From Anaerolineae bacterium (GTDB lineage Bacteria > Chloroflexota > Anaerolineae > 4572-78 > J111), in contig JAKLJP010000056.1 of the NCBI GenBank assembly GCA_023151115.1, forward strand, positions 1 through 41,439: DNA of 41,439 bases, written 5' to 3'. Numbering within the stretch: the first letter of the stretch is position 1; each line of letters begins with the position of its first letter. Below, piece after piece: positions 8,046-16,849 of the stretch. The notes beneath the pieces were generated by a model. The model did no database searches. It was not told where the DNA came from and saw nothing but the letters and a program-made list of their open reading frames with translations. A program made the translations under genes and the position numbers.

Positions 8046-9002
8046 CTAAAGAGCGCACAACCAAGCTGATATAGAGACAATTTGATCATCATTTGTTAAG
8101 TTGGCCGCATTTTCAAGGATGCCAACTTCTAATTGACCCCAGATTTCGCTCGCCATCTTTTTTTCAATCGCCGCCCCAATGAAAAAAGTGTGAGGCTTGA
8201 AGCCGAGGTTGGAAAATGTCTCTTGAATACGATTTAGAGCTGTTCGAGCAGTTTTCCAATGTTCATCAGCGCCGGCAGGGTCAATGCCTCCTTTTAATTC
8301 TCCAAGTGCAATGTACCGTTCTGGCGATTTATAAACAATGGGTGAGAAAGCATCAAGGTTACAATCAAACAAGCACAAATCCACATTGTTTCTCACCATT
8401 GGTACAGTCAGGTTATAAATGAGAGTGCGATCCTGATTACCTCTCTGCCAGCTTAGCCCTCTCAAATTTAATTCGATGTCGGTGTCATCATCAGACATCT
8501 GTAGCCAGGTGTTTGTAGTTAAATGAAGCCATTGATACGGTTTGCCGGCGATTGCCAGCGAAGAAATGAGCGCCCGGCTTAATTTCCTTTGGGCCAATAC
8601 TCCGCCAATATTGCGCATCGAGCCACCCAATGTATCGCCCCGTGTTAACAGAAATCTATAAACCAATTCTTCGACAAAGTTGATCCCGGCTGGCTCAAGG
8701 AAGTTTTTGATAAGTCCTTGAATTGCTTCTTCCTTATCTTGAGGCTGTAGATGTCTGGCGGCTTTATCGGATACACCGGCCGCAGTGAGCAATGCTTGTT
8801 GGATTTCTTTGATATGGACCAATTCGGCGGGAGTTTTTGCTTTAGAAGCAGAGACTTTGAGCGCTCGCGCTTGGGCGACAAAAGGAGTCGCGCGCCTATT
8901 TTTCTCGAAGGCCAGCGCCACAAATCCTGCTCTGACAGCTTCGTAAGGAGTCACAAGGTCATTACTTGAGGTTAAGTGCTGGAGATAAGGTTTTTCGGGC
9001 AC
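8046..9002 (-). CDS. AvaI/BsoBI-family type II restriction endonuclease
   Basis: 318 residues from GTG at 9002, which overlaps the methyltransferase stop by one base (TAGTG); GGAG lies 8 bases upstream, so translational coupling is likely. An in-frame GTG at 9029 would add nine residues. The block [19 protein letters not shown] has the same E-x-K then His spacing (Glu235, Lys237, His248) as the catalytic Glu240, Lys242 and His253 of BsoBI. An Asp in NNVDLCLFD sits where the metal-binding Asp is expected. Members of this family cut CYCGRG; whether this one keeps that specificity cannot be read from sequence. The pair stands between unrelated metabolic genes and looks more A/T-rich than its surroundings, consistent with acquisition by transfer. 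Confidence 0.88.
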   Translation of the reverse strand: MPEKPYLQHLTSSNDLVTPYEAVRAGFVALAFEKNRRATPFVAQARALKVSASKAKTPAELVHIKEIQQALLTAAGVSDKAARHLQPQDKEEAIQGLIKNFLEPAGINFVEELVYRFLLTRGDTLGGSMRNIGGVLAQRKLSRALISSLAIAGKPYQWLHLTTNTWLQMSDDDTDIELNLRGLSWQRGNQDRTLIYNLTVPMVRNNVDLCLFDCNLDAFSPIVYKSPERYIALGELKGGIDPAGADEHWKTARTALNRIQETFSNLGFKPHTFFIGAAIEKKMASEIWGQLEVGILENAANLTNDDQIVSISAWLCAL

Positions 9003-10438
9003 TAAAGTTTTCTCCAAACATAAACACACTTCCGTAAGGCTTCACGTCCATGTTCACCCATTTGCTGACTGCTGTTACCTTTTCCATCCGGCAACACTAA
9101 AATATTCTCAACTTCAAATCCTAACCTTTCGGCCAAATCCGACAAAATCATATCTACTGAAATACTCGCCCCAGCATAACGCACATTATCATTGACCATG
9201 ATGAGCGGGGCACCGGCTTTCATTACTCGTGAACATTCGGCAGTAACACAGGCCATTTCATAAAAATAGCCTCTTACCATCCTGGGAATACCGTTATTAT
9301 TCAATACCCCTTGAACCTTCTGGTCATCCAGGTACCTCAAAATAGCCTGCAATAGTGTCTGTTGATCGGCAGCCGTAACAGCCGACAACCAGCGCGGATT
9401 AATTTTTAGCAAATCCTTAGCCCGGTTTTCGACAGTACAACTCAACATTTGTTGCCTGAGTTGAATTAATTCTTGTTCGTTTACACCGAGTAAGGCCAAT
9501 TCAAGGGCATAGGTACGAGTATAATCATAACGATTACAATACGGCGGCGAAGTTATCACGGCATCGTATGAGGCATCGGGCAAGGTCGGCATAATTTCAA
9601 GGCACGATCCCTCATGAAGTCGAATATTTCCGGCCCCGCTTTCAGTAGGGAAAAGCTCTAACTGGACCTTATCACCTCGCAAGTCCTGAACAATTTCATC
9701 TATTTTAGCACAGATAGCCTGCTCAAAATTCAGAATTGGCCCTTTATCGAAAGGTTTCTGACCTTGCCGGCGACCCGACCGATAGTCCCAGCGGAGGTAT
9801 TGTCCATCTTTACGAGTAAAACTGACCGACTCAAGAACGCACAATAGAGCAAACCGCAACACAGTTTGAACCCGCTCATTTTCCTGTTTCCACGCGCCAC
9901 AATATTTTTCAATGGCATCAAGGGTTTGCTCTGGATAAGCTCCTTTGGTAATTCGCAATTCCGGCAACGGATATCGTACCTCAGACTGTATCCAGGGCCG
10001 TTCTATTGACCAATATTTTAATCTTGCAAAATCAACCGCTGTAAAATCTGACTCTAGCAATTTCTTGGTTGTAATAATTTGCCGGCCGATTGGCAGTAGT
10101 TCAATGCCCTCAGCATCTACACCCATCTCACTCGCGGCAAATAGCGTTGTGCCACTCCCAGCAAAGGGATCCAAAACCAGCCCCCCGGAGATACTGTATT
10201 GCTCGAAAAGATATTCAACCAGCGAGGCTGAAAATGCTTCCTTATACTTATACCACCTGTAGACAGGTCGGGTTTTATTGGCCTGGAAACTTACCAGTGA
10301 ACGGGTAAGCAAAGGTTGCAGCACAAACTTGCTTTTGAAATGTTGCGCCAAATCACGATCAAGCGCATCAATCTCACTCAGGGCAATTTTTTGCCTGATC
10401 GCTGATATTTCATCAGGTCTATTGACCAAATTTAGCAT
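9002..10438 (-). CDS. Type II DNA methyltransferase, probable N4-cytosine type
   Basis: 478 residues from ATG at 10438 with AGGA upstream. Motif I is [11 protein letters not shown] (around residue 90), the S-adenosylmethionine loop; motif IV is ITSPPY (about 295-300), the catalytic loop. S/TPPY is typical of m4C enzymes. About 200 residues lie between the two motifs and presumably hold the target-recognition region, so the order is I - target region - IV (alpha-like). Its stop overlaps the start of the endonuclease, which fits a single transcript with the protective enzyme translated first. It is presumed to methylate the same site as its partner. Confidence 0.9.
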   Translation of the reverse strand: MLNLVNRPDEISAIRQKIALSEIDALDRDLAQHFKSKFVLQPLLTRSLVSFQANKTRPVYRWYKYKEAFSASLVEYLFEQYSISGGLVLDPFAGSGTTLFAASEMGVDAEGIELLPIGRQIITTKKLLESDFTAVDFARLKYWSIERPWIQSEVRYPLPELRITKGAYPEQTLDAIEKYCGAWKQENERVQTVLRFALLCVLESVSFTRKDGQYLRWDYRSGRRQGQKPFDKGPILNFEQAICAKIDEIVQDLRGDKVQLELFPTESGAGNIRLHEGSCLEIMPTLPDASYDAVITSPPYCNRYDYTRTYALELALLGVNEQELIQLRQQMLSCTVENRAKDLLKINPRWLSAVTAADQQTLLQAILRYLDDQKVQGVLNNNGIPRMVRGYFYEMACVTAECSRVMKAGAPLIMVNDNVRYAGASISVDMILSDLAERLGFEVENILVLPDGKGNSSQQMGEHGREALRKCVYVWRKL

Positions 10439-10452
10439 TGTTTATTTTTTTC

Positions 10453-11427
10453 CTAATGAGACTCCAGCGCGTCCAGCACACCCCGATACAACGCCGGAAA
10501 CGTCGCCCGGTGGTCGCCACGAAAGTAGAAACTCTCGCCGCCATCTTGCACGGTACGAACCAGGATGGTTTTGTAGGGGCGATAGTAGTAGCGCGGATCG
10601 TCTTTTGGCGCTTCGGTGTGGATGTCCACCTCGCCCAAATCCAGCAGGTCAAAAACGGCCGTCGTAAATTGATTGATTTTCTCGCCGCGCTGGTGGGCCA
10701 CATTGCGAGCCATGGCCAGGGCTTTGAGATAAACTTCCGGCCCCATCACCGCCGTACCAAAATTGAGCATGACCCCACCTTGCAGTTTGGAGACCGTGTG
10801 GGCGATGATCAAAAAATCGTGATAGGAGGTCTGGCCCAGGGCCGCCCCGTCACAGTTGGGGTGCTCATGAATAATATCGTAGCCAATGCCGGCGTGAACC
10901 GTCACCGGGATGCCGAGGCGGCAGCCGGCCGCCAGCACACTCAAATGACGGTACGGAAACTTTTCCGCCTCAATAACCCGCCCGACCGCTTCGCCCAGGC
11001 CAATCCCATCTTTCGCCCCGGCCACAATCGCCTCGTTGATCTGCCCTGTGTCGGCCCACAGGCCAAACTGCCCTGCCTGAATGTAACGGGCCACGCTTTC
11101 GGTGGACGCGCCGACCAGGGCCAACTCAAAATCGTGGATGGGGCCGGCCCCGTTCATGGCGACGTGGGTGATAATGCCACGCTCCATCAGGTCAATGATA
11201 AAGCGAGCCAGGCCCACCTTGAGCATGTGCGCGCCCATCATCAAAATGACCTGCCCGCCCTGCCGGTGCGCGGCGGCGATACGCTGGGCCAGCGTGCCCA
11301 GATCGGGGTGAGCAAAAGGCGGGGTGGGATCGTCCAGATTGATAATTTGGGGCAGTCCCATATCGTGGACCCGCTCGGCCAGGGGTTTGAGTTTGAGCTG
11401 CGTCCGGTCAAAAATAGGAAAAGGCAT
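10453..11427 (-). CDS. Deoxyhypusine synthase-like protein
   Basis: 324 residues from ATG at 11427, chosen because GAGG is 8 bases upstream; an earlier in-frame ATG at 11451 has no such signal. The family pattern is visible in VILMMGAHMLKVGLARFI, THVAMNGAGPIHDFELAL and the NAD-site-like middle, as in DYS1/COG1899. Deoxyhypusine synthase uses spermidine and NAD to modify eIF5A or aIF5A. Bacteria lack that substrate, and bacterial homologues are thought to act on polyamines (for example homospermidine formation) or on unknown targets. The eukaryotic active-site GGGxPK stretch is replaced by GGVMLNFGTAVMGPEV here, so the reaction may differ. The C-terminus RGDHRATFPALYRGVLDAL is typical of the bacterial branch. 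Gap to the methyltransferase gene is 14 bases. Confidence 0.7.
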   Translation of the reverse strand: MPFPIFDRTQLKLKPLAERVHDMGLPQIINLDDPTPPFAHPDLGTLAQRIAAAHRQGGQVILMMGAHMLKVGLARFIIDLMERGIITHVAMNGAGPIHDFELALVGASTESVARYIQAGQFGLWADTGQINEAIVAGAKDGIGLGEAVGRVIEAEKFPYRHLSVLAAGCRLGIPVTVHAGIGYDIIHEHPNCDGAALGQTSYHDFLIIAHTVSKLQGGVMLNFGTAVMGPEVYLKALAMARNVAHQRGEKINQFTTAVFDLLDLGEVDIHTEAPKDDPRYYYRPYKTILVRTVQDGGESFYFRGDHRATFPALYRGVLDALESH

Positions 11428-11444
11428 TAAAGCATCCTCTAAAT

Positions 11445-11513
11445 AATCCACAGATTACACAGATTTCGCAGATAAAAATTAAAAATCTGTCTAATCTGCG
11501 AAATCTGCGGATT
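11445..11513. repeat. Palindrome of AATCTGCG units
   Basis: Left arm 11445-11473 and right arm 11485-11513 are near-perfect inverted repeats containing ACAGATTTCGCAGAT / ATCTGCGAAATCTG. A relative with the same units is at 38460-38549. Confidence 0.85.
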
Positions 11514-11556
11514 TTCACGCTTCGCGTCGGTGGTATACGTTAGTTTGTAAAGTTCC

Positions 11557-12018
11557 CTATAAATTCAATACCATCAATGTGTCAGACTGCCGGTAGCCCA
11601 GCGCTTCGTACAGGGGCCGACCAAACTCGCTGGCGTTGAGGCCGACCGTTTTCAAGCCCCGCTCGCGGCACCAGGTGTGAATCACTTCCATCAGGCGGCG
11701 GGCCAGCCCTTGCTGCCGGTGAGCCGGCTCGGTGTAAATATTGTAAACAAAGGCCCACTCTTCGTTCAAATCCGGCGGACTGGGGGCGCGAGGTAGCAGC
11801 GCCACCCCTCCCCCGGCTACAACTTCGCCGGTTTCTGTTTCGACCAGCCAGCCGAAATAATGCTGCTCGGTCAGAGCGCGATGCAGCCAGGGGGTAAAGC
11901 GCGTGTCCATCGCTTCGTAGTCGCCTTGCAGTCCCATTTCAGCAAACATGGCGTGACGGTGATGGGCAATAATTTGAATATCGGCCAGGGTCGCCGGGCG
12001 AATGGTATAAGCGGTCAT
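11557..12018 (-). CDS. GNAT-family N-acetyltransferase
   Basis: 153 residues from ATG at 12018, where the typical GNAT opening YTIRPATLADIQII begins; a longer frame to 12063 has no support. The acetyl-CoA motif A is AHRQQGLARRLMEVIHTW (R/Q-x-x-G-x-A pattern), followed by VGLNASEFGRPLYEALGY, the usual end of the fold. The substrate is not predictable. It lies alone between two palindromic repeats, so it is probably transcribed separately. Confidence 0.85.
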   Translation of the reverse strand: MTAYTIRPATLADIQIIAHHRHAMFAEMGLQGDYEAMDTRFTPWLHRALTEQHYFGWLVETETGEVVAGGGVALLPRAPSPPDLNEEWAFVYNIYTEPAHRQQGLARRLMEVIHTWCRERGLKTVGLNASEFGRPLYEALGYRQSDTLMVLNL

Positions 12019-12056
12019 TTTATCAAACCTGAGAATCTCGCTTCGGAGTTTTCCAA

Positions 12057-12109
12057 ATCGCACCCTTCGATACGCCCTTCGCTTCGCTCAGAGCTACTCA
12101 GGATGCGAT
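12057..12109. repeat. Dispersed CACCCTTCGATACG repeat
   Basis: ATCGCA and TGCGAT ends bracket CACCCTTCGATACG and GAGCTACTCAGGATGCG. The same body occurs at 1391-1449 and as an inverted pair at 27874-28011. It sits directly upstream of the GNAT start. Confidence 0.8.
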
Positions 12110-12151
12110 CAAGAGATAAAACTTGATGGATGATAACACAAATACGTAGGT

Positions 12152-12997
12152 TTAAAAAGAGCCAAAGCCAAGGGCCATCAGCAAACCGATTAAAATAGGT
12201 TGGTGCAGCACATAAATCAAGAGGGAATGTCGCCCCAAAAAGCGCAGCCCCTTGATGGGAGGCCAACCGGACAGATCAGGCAGCGTAAAGCGGCGGATAC
12301 CCTCCGGGTAGAAGGTGTACCCGGCAAAAATCCCCAGCAAAGCTATTCCATACCAGGGTAAAACCGGGTAATAATCCACCATATAAACCCCGGCTTGTTT
12401 GACCCCCAGCCAGATCAACCAGGGATAAGTTACCACCACCTCATCCACCAAGACTCCGGCAACAATAACCAGCACCCCAGCCCCCAGACTGACCCAGCGA
12501 TTGAGCCGCAGAAAGGGGGAAGCCAGCACAATAGACGCGCCCAACAAATGCAAAATCCCAAAGATGACAAAACCCCGGCCAATAAAGTAATAAGTTGCTA
12601 CGGTGATAATCAAGCCCAGGCCAAAAATTTTGCCGCCCCGCAGCAAATACTTTTTGAAGCCGGGCGGCTGCCCCCGGCGCTGGCGTTCACGGGTATCGCT
12701 CAAGGTCAGGGAAAGGCCCATCACAAAAATAAAGATGGTGGCAATCCCACGGGGGAACCACTGCCAGGAACCACTCAGCAAATTAGCCTGGTAGACTCCA
12801 AAATAAACCAGGTCCCAGATCAGATGATAAATAATCATCAGGATGATGTCGAACCCGCGCAGCGCGTCCACTTCCCACAGCCGGGTCGGGGAAGGCGAGG
12901 AGGCGAGGACGCGGGGGGTTAGTATCGCCTCCTCGCCTCCTCGCCTCCTCGCCTCATCTCCGCTTCGCGTCATCGCCTCATCCTCGCTTCGCCTCAT
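12152..12997 (-). CDS. DUF1624 / heparan-glucosaminide acetyltransferase-like membrane protein with repeat-encoded N-terminus
   Basis: 281 residues. The family core begins at about residue 41 with WEVDALRGFDIILMIIYHL and continues as seven or eight transmembrane segments, including RGIATIFIFVMGLSLTLS and the final HSLLIYVLHQPILIGLLMAL, which resemble acyltransferase-3/HGSNAT membrane proteins. These are thought to move acyl groups across the membrane onto sugars. The first 40 residues (DEARRRGGEEA, then VLASSPSPTR) are pure translation of a GAGGCGAG palindrome. The start ATG overlaps the end of the upstream HAD gene by 20 bases. No later Met or good ribosome site precedes the core, so the repeat peptide is probably translated, though a GTG or TTG start inside the repeat cannot be excluded. 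Confidence 0.8.
   Translation of the reverse strand: MRRSEDEAMTRSGDEARRRGGEEAILTPRVLASSPSPTRLWEVDALRGFDIILMIIYHLIWDLVYFGVYQANLLSGSWQWFPRGIATIFIFVMGLSLTLSDTRERQRRGQPPGFKKYLLRGGKIFGLGLIITVATYYFIGRGFVIFGILHLLGASIVLASPFLRLNRWVSLGAGVLVIVAGVLVDEVVVTYPWLIWLGVKQAGVYMVDYYPVLPWYGIALLGIFAGYTFYPEGIRRFTLPDLSGWPPIKGLRFLGRHSLLIYVLHQPILIGLLMALGFGSF
12891..12996. repeat. GAGGCGAG-type palindrome spanning the HAD/DUF1624 gene junction
   Basis: Left arm 12891-12917 and right arm 12926 to about 12996 consist of GGCGAGGA / TCCTCGCC units. It encodes the last residues and stop of the HAD protein (DEAKRG, stop) and the first 40 residues of the DUF1624 protein. Confidence 0.85.
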
Positions 12998-13841
12998 CTT
13001 TACCCATCAAATAGCTAAGCAACGCCTCGCCTTCCCGAAAATCAGGAATAATGAGATTGGCCCCGGCCAGGATAAGCTGCTGGCGTTTGATTTCATTAAC
13101 CCCCTGCCGCTCGACTTCATTGCTGGCCACGCCAACGCCGATGCCGCCAACCTGGGCGGTGTACTCGATTTCAACCTTGCCGTCGCCGCACGAAACAAGT
13201 TCGCAGCCGGCCAGTCCGTAAGTTTCCAGAATCCCTGCGATGACAACTTTTTTAGAAAAAACGGGACCGCCATCTTGAGGGCCATAAATTCGATCCTCAA
13301 AATAATCGGCCAGGCCCAGAGCGGTTGTTTCCTCCAGCACGGCTTCTTTTTCCGTGCCGCTGGCCAAATGGCAGATAACCTTACGGTGTTTTAGCTCGGC
13401 CAGCAGTTCAAGCACGCCGGGCACAACCAAATCAGCCGGTTCGAACTGGCCCCGCCGCAGACCCGCCAACCGCCCGTTAACCCGCGCCAGCAGCCGGTCA
13501 AGAAAGAGTCGTTTGTACATATGCGGGTCGTGGCGCAGGCCGCCACGCCGAGCGACTTCATCGGCCAGGAAGGTCATCTGGTCAATAGTCGGCCGGCCGG
13601 TTGAGTGGAGGACCAAATCGCTAATCATCCGGGTGAGCGTCTGCTCATCCTCTGCTTCGGGGGTGGCCAGCAGAAATTCGAGCATCAGCTCAATCATAAG
13701 CTGCTGCCAACCTTCTCGAATCAGCGAGATGGTGCCGTCGAAATCAAACAGAAAGTGGCGCGGCCGGGCGCAGGGCAAACGCGGGCTGACGATTTCAATT
13801 GAGGTATTGGGCAGGTAGGTTCGACCGTTTTGACTAGTCAA
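12978..13841 (-). CDS. HAD-superfamily phosphatase
   Basis: 287 residues from TTG at 13841 with AAAGG 9 bases upstream. Motif I is FDFDGT (residues 32-37), giving the Asp33 nucleophile. A helical cap covers about 45-150. Motif II lies in CHLASGTEKE, a Lys in FSKKVVIAGIL serves as motif III, and the acidic motif IV is SCGDGKVEIEYT. The overall form is like phosphoglycolate phosphatase-type enzymes, acting on a small phosphorylated metabolite. It stands between a ROK kinase and a membrane acyltransferase-like gene and next to a PfkB kinase, suggesting sugar-phosphate metabolism. Its C-terminal tail is encoded by repeat DNA. Confidence 0.85.
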   Translation of the reverse strand: MTSQNGRTYLPNTSIEIVSPRLPCARPRHFLFDFDGTISLIREGWQQLMIELMLEFLLATPEAEDEQTLTRMISDLVLHSTGRPTIDQMTFLADEVARRGGLRHDPHMYKRLFLDRLLARVNGRLAGLRRGQFEPADLVVPGVLELLAELKHRKVICHLASGTEKEAVLEETTALGLADYFEDRIYGPQDGGPVFSKKVVIAGILETYGLAGCELVSCGDGKVEIEYTAQVGGIGVGVASNEVERQGVNEIKRQQLILAGANLIIPDFREGEALLSYLMGKDEAKRG

Positions 13842-13858
13842 CGAAATTCACCTTTCAA

Positions 13859-13916
13859 GAGGAAACGAGGACGCGAGGTTTTTTTCTGCGTCATCTTCGC
13901 CCCGCCTCCTCGCCTC
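13859..13916. repeat. GAGGCGAG-type palindrome, copy 3
   Basis: Left arm about 13859-13878 (GAGGAAACGAGGACGCGAGG) and right arm 13898-13916 (CCTCCTCGCCTC) are inverted. Read on the minus strand, the stop codon TGA of the ROK gene is the first triplet of the repeat (TGAGGCGAGG). A T-run (13879-13885) lies in the loop. Confidence 0.8.
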
Positions 13917-14901
13917 AGCGCAGCATCTCCTTGGCCAAGGCGGCGGCTCCCCACAGGGGGGCGTCATCACCCAGGGCGGCAGGCACAATTTCAACACTGG
14001 TCTCGGCATTGGTTCGGGCGCGGGTGGCATCGTAGACAGTTTGCCACCACATCTCGCCCGATTTGCTCACGCCGCCGCCCAAAATCACCCGATCCGGGTT
14101 CATCAGCGCCAGCGCCCCGGCCAGGCCCCACCCCAGCCGTTCCGCCGACTCCCGGATCACCCGCTGGCTGAGTTTATCGCCCTCGGCGGCAGCCTGGGCA
14201 ATGAGCTGGGCAGTGATTTTTTCCGGCTTGCCCTCGGCCAGTTGCAGCAACCGTTTGCCCCGGCCTGGTGACGGGTCTGATTTATCTTTTTTCTTGGCCA
14301 GGTATAGTCTGGCGCGATGGGCCATTGCCGGGCCGCTGGCTTCGGCCTCCAGGCAGCCCCGCCGGCCGCAGGGACACGTAAAGCCGCCGGGCTGGACGGT
14401 CAGATGGCCGATTTCACCGGCCATCCCGTCGGCCCCGGCGTAAGGTTGGCCGTTAATAATCCAGCCGCCGCCAATACCGGTGCTGACGGTTACATAGAGG
14501 AGATGGCGGCAGTTCTGTCCCGCCCCAAAACGAAATTCGCCCAGGGCAGCCGCATTGGCGTCATTATCAACGGCAGCCGGGGCCTTTAATTCAGCCGCCA
14601 ACCACTCGGCCAGCGGTGTATTCTCCCAGCCGGGGGTATGGAAGGAGCGTTTGACCAGGCCGGCGCGGGCGTAAACCGGGCCACCAAAACTGACCCCGAT
14701 GGCGGCAGGAGGCCGCCCGTTTTCTTCAATTAAATCATGAGCCAAGTCGAGCATGGTATCGTATTCATAACGTCCATCCACGCCGGAGGGCAAAAAGAAA
14801 CGCCGGTGGGCCAGCCAGGTAGATTCACCAGGGTGAGTCAGAGCAGCCGTTAGTTTGGTGCCGCCAAAGTCAAGGGCTAAAAGGAGAGGGGTAGAAGTCA
14901 T
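13915..14901 (-). CDS. ROK-family sugar kinase
   Basis: 328 residues from ATG at 14901. The phosphate loop is LDFGGTK (Asp11-Lys16), the catalytic Asp lies in AAVDNDANAAALGEF (about 112-114) and the ROK zinc site is complete: His166 and CPCGRRGC (Cys176, Cys178, Cys183). There is no N-terminal helix-turn-helix, so this is a kinase rather than a NagC-type repressor. ROK kinases phosphorylate glucose, N-acetylmannosamine or related hexoses; the exact sugar is open. A Lys/Asp/Ser-rich insertion (KKKDKSDPSPGRGK) follows the zinc site. Neighbours: HAD phosphatase downstream, PfkB kinase upstream, all co-oriented. Confidence 0.9.
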   Translation of the reverse strand: MTSTPLLLALDFGGTKLTAALTHPGESTWLAHRRFFLPSGVDGRYEYDTMLDLAHDLIEENGRPPAAIGVSFGGPVYARAGLVKRSFHTPGWENTPLAEWLAAELKAPAAVDNDANAAALGEFRFGAGQNCRHLLYVTVSTGIGGGWIINGQPYAGADGMAGEIGHLTVQPGGFTCPCGRRGCLEAEASGPAMAHRARLYLAKKKDKSDPSPGRGKRLLQLAEGKPEKITAQLIAQAAAEGDKLSQRVIRESAERLGWGLAGALALMNPDRVILGGGVSKSGEMWWQTVYDATRARTNAETSVEIVPAALGDDAPLWGAAALAKEMLR

Positions 14902-14983
14902 ATTAAGAAATGAGAAATAAGAAATAGGAAATTTGGAAATCTTTGTTCATGTGTGTCTGCCTGTACGCTTCGCGTCTGTGGAT

Positions 14984-16174
14984 TTATTGAGTAGGATCAT
15001 TTGGCCCCAGCCACAACTGCCGAGACGGGTCGAAGCGCCAGCCGGGGATATTGGCAAAATGAAGGGGCTGGCGCGGCCAGCCGGCTTTGACGCGGGCCAA
15101 TGTCTCCTCCCAGGAACGGACGCCGCTGGTGGCGTCGGCAGCTTCGACGTTGCACGCGCCGACGGCTACGGCCATCGTCACGGCTTCGGCAGGAGGCAGG
15201 TCATGCAAAAAAGCGGCCAGGAAGCCAGCTACGGTTGCGTCGCCCGCGCCGGTGGTGCCGACGACCTGGGTTTGAAAAATAGGAACCCAAAATTCACGGT
15301 TGGCCCAGCGAGCCAGATGGCCGGGACGGGCGCGGCCCAACTCGGCCAGGCGATTTTCGGCGGAGGTGCGTAGATACAAACCCAGGTGTCCGGCTTTGAG
15401 CATGACCACTTTCGCCCCCATCGCCAGCAAATCAGCGGCCACTTGAGAAGCCAGGGACGGAGTGATCGGGATTGCGCCGGTGGACACCTGTTTGAAGGTA
15501 TCAGGATAGAGCATGAGCAACATCTCTTCCAGGCTGGGCACAAACAGGTCAACATAAGGCAGCGCCGCCTGGAGGATGGCAGCCCAATCCGCTTGCCCGG
15601 ACGGGCCAGTGGGATCGGGCATAGCCATATCCAGTGAGGTGGTCACGCCGGTGGCTTTGGCCTGTTGGAACAGCTTGACCAGTTCGGCCCCGTCGTTGAG
15701 GTACATACGCTTCATCAAGGGCGGGTAGCCGAAGTGAAACAAATCGGCCTGTTGCAAGGCGGTGTAATCCACATCGCTGGCGTCGAAGGTATCATTAGCG
15801 CCGGGGCAGTGCAAAAAAATCCGATCAACCTGGGGCGGGTTGAGGATGACGGTGTAAGAACTAGCCTCGCCGGGCACAACGCGCATGCCGTCGGCCAGAT
15901 GTTCGCCAAAGCGCCTGACTACATTGAGAATGGCCTGGCCAAACAAATCATCGCCCACTTTGCCCATCAATCGAGTAGGAATGTCCAATTTGTGCAGGGC
16001 CAGGCCGGTATTGGAAACAGGCCCGCCGGTAGACATGACCGCCCGCCCCACTTCGAGCAGGCGGCCGGGCCGGAAGTTGGCCTCAAAATCACCCGCGCCC
16101 AAAAATGTGGGAATGACATCCAGGCAAATGTGCCCAGCGACGATGCAGGAACCAATTTTGTGAGGAGTAGTCAT
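14984..16174 (-). CDS. PfkB-family carbohydrate kinase
   Basis: 396 residues from ATG at 16174. The start region GSCIVAGHICLDVIP and the VMSTGGPVSNTGLALHKL block form the sugar site. LMGKVGDDLFGQ follows, and the anion-hole/catalytic motif is TTGAGDATVAGF (Asp312). The chain is longer than ribokinase (about 310) because of a C-terminal extension of some 70 residues after the motif. It leads a co-oriented set with the ROK kinase and HAD phosphatase, so these may serve one sugar-degradation route; the substrate is not predictable. Confidence 0.88.
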   Translation of the reverse strand: MTTPHKIGSCIVAGHICLDVIPTFLGAGDFEANFRPGRLLEVGRAVMSTGGPVSNTGLALHKLDIPTRLMGKVGDDLFGQAILNVVRRFGEHLADGMRVVPGEASSYTVILNPPQVDRIFLHCPGANDTFDASDVDYTALQQADLFHFGYPPLMKRMYLNDGAELVKLFQQAKATGVTTSLDMAMPDPTGPSGQADWAAILQAALPYVDLFVPSLEEMLLMLYPDTFKQVSTGAIPITPSLASQVAADLLAMGAKVVMLKAGHLGLYLRTSAENRLAELGRARPGHLARWANREFWVPIFQTQVVGTTGAGDATVAGFLAAFLHDLPPAEAVTMAVAVGACNVEAADATSGVRSWEETLARVKAGWPRQPLHFANIPGWRFDPSRQLWLGPNDPTQ

Positions 16175-16260
16175 AGTTATGAATTACCTGCAAAATGTAA
16201 GGTGTAGGTCTTTACGATACGGTATAATTAAAGCCAGATTCCCGAAAGGAGCAAATTGTG

Positions 16261-16520
16261 ATGACCTTGCTTTTTTGCCTCAATTTGTGGAGCCAGCCAA
16301 AGGCGCGGTTGCCGGGCAGATTTTGCTGTTGGGCTTTATTTTTATAGTGTTGGGTATTTGCAGCGATGGCCTGTATACGCTGTTGGCCGGAACCATCGGG
16401 CGATGGTTCAAAGGCAACCTGCACTTTCTGCGGGCTGAAGGTTATTTTGCCGGCAGCGTCTACATTGGGCTGGGGGTGGTTACGGCGCTGTCCGGCTCGG
16501 AGAGAAATAAGAGTCCGTAA
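16261..16520 (+). pseudogene. Truncated LysE/RhtB exporter remnant (C-terminal half)
   Basis: The frame reads FLPQFVEPAKGAVAGQILLL and on to the stop at 16520, closely matching the C-terminal half of the LysE-type gene at 38662-39289 (DNA about 90% identical by eye). The N-terminal membrane segments are missing. Just upstream are TATAAT (16223-16228) and AAAGGAG with an ATG, but that ATG is in another frame, so a control region seems to have been joined to the gene remnant by a deletion. It is unlikely to make a working exporter. Confidence 0.8.
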
Positions 16521-16554
16521 CTGCTCACTCCTTATGTCATTTTGAGACTAAAAG

Positions 16555-16636
16555 CCTATCCGAAAACCTCTAGATGACGCATCCTATGCGTCATCGGCTG
16601 GCATAGGGATGCCAACCTAGGGGTTTTCGGATAGGT
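16555..16636. mobile_element. Cloverleaf-like palindromic element A
   Basis: Outer arms CCTATCCGAAAACC (16555-16568) and GGTTTTCGGATAGG (16622-16635) are perfect. Inside are two further perfect stems: GATGACGCAT / ATGCGTCATC (16573-16595) and GGCAT / ATGCC (16600-16613). The element is flanked by ACTAAAAG at 16547-16554 and 16637-16644, as an 8-bp target duplication would be. It has no coding capacity. Confidence 0.65.
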
Positions 16637-16644
16637 ACTAAAAG

Positions 16645-16728
16645 AATACTTTTCAAATAACGTAGTTTAGCCCCTTGTGGGCGGGCACAAGGCCCTATGT
16701 ATGCTACGGCCTTATTTGAAATGTATTG
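16645..16728. mobile_element. Palindromic MITE-like element B, copy 1
   Basis: 84 bases from AATACTTTTCAAATAA to TTATTTGAAATGTATTG, near-perfect terminal inverted repeats, with an inner stem CCTTGTG / CACAAGG. Flanking direct repeats GTACTAAAAG at 16635-16644 and 16729-16738 look like a 10-bp target duplication. A second copy lies at 21045-21123. Confidence 0.75.
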
Positions 16729-16849
16729 GTACTAAAAGCCGGGAAAACTTTGAGATCGTTGTCTGCCAACCACGGGCGAGGACGCTTCGTGTCTCGCTCC
16801 TAACGTTGCTCGAAATCACATGGCTGAGCAGTTACAGGAGTCCATATTA

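Larger units (their letters stand above)
16521..16849. other. 329-base repeat island
   Basis: No gene is supported. It holds two different palindromic elements side by side (16555-16636 and 16645-16728) with three copies of ACTAAAAG at their edges, then about 110 bases in which I see nothing, up to the DUF35 gene stop. Confidence 0.75.

Noticed and set aside
10438..11430. Open frame of 330 codons on the + strand
   Set aside because: It mirrors the deoxyhypusine-synthase-like gene, whose minus-strand protein has clear family blocks and a ribosome site; the + strand product has none.
12891..12996. CRISPR-like array of GGCGAGGA repeats
   Set aside because: Units are contiguous and inverted on the other arm, with no spacers of regular length and no cas genes nearby.
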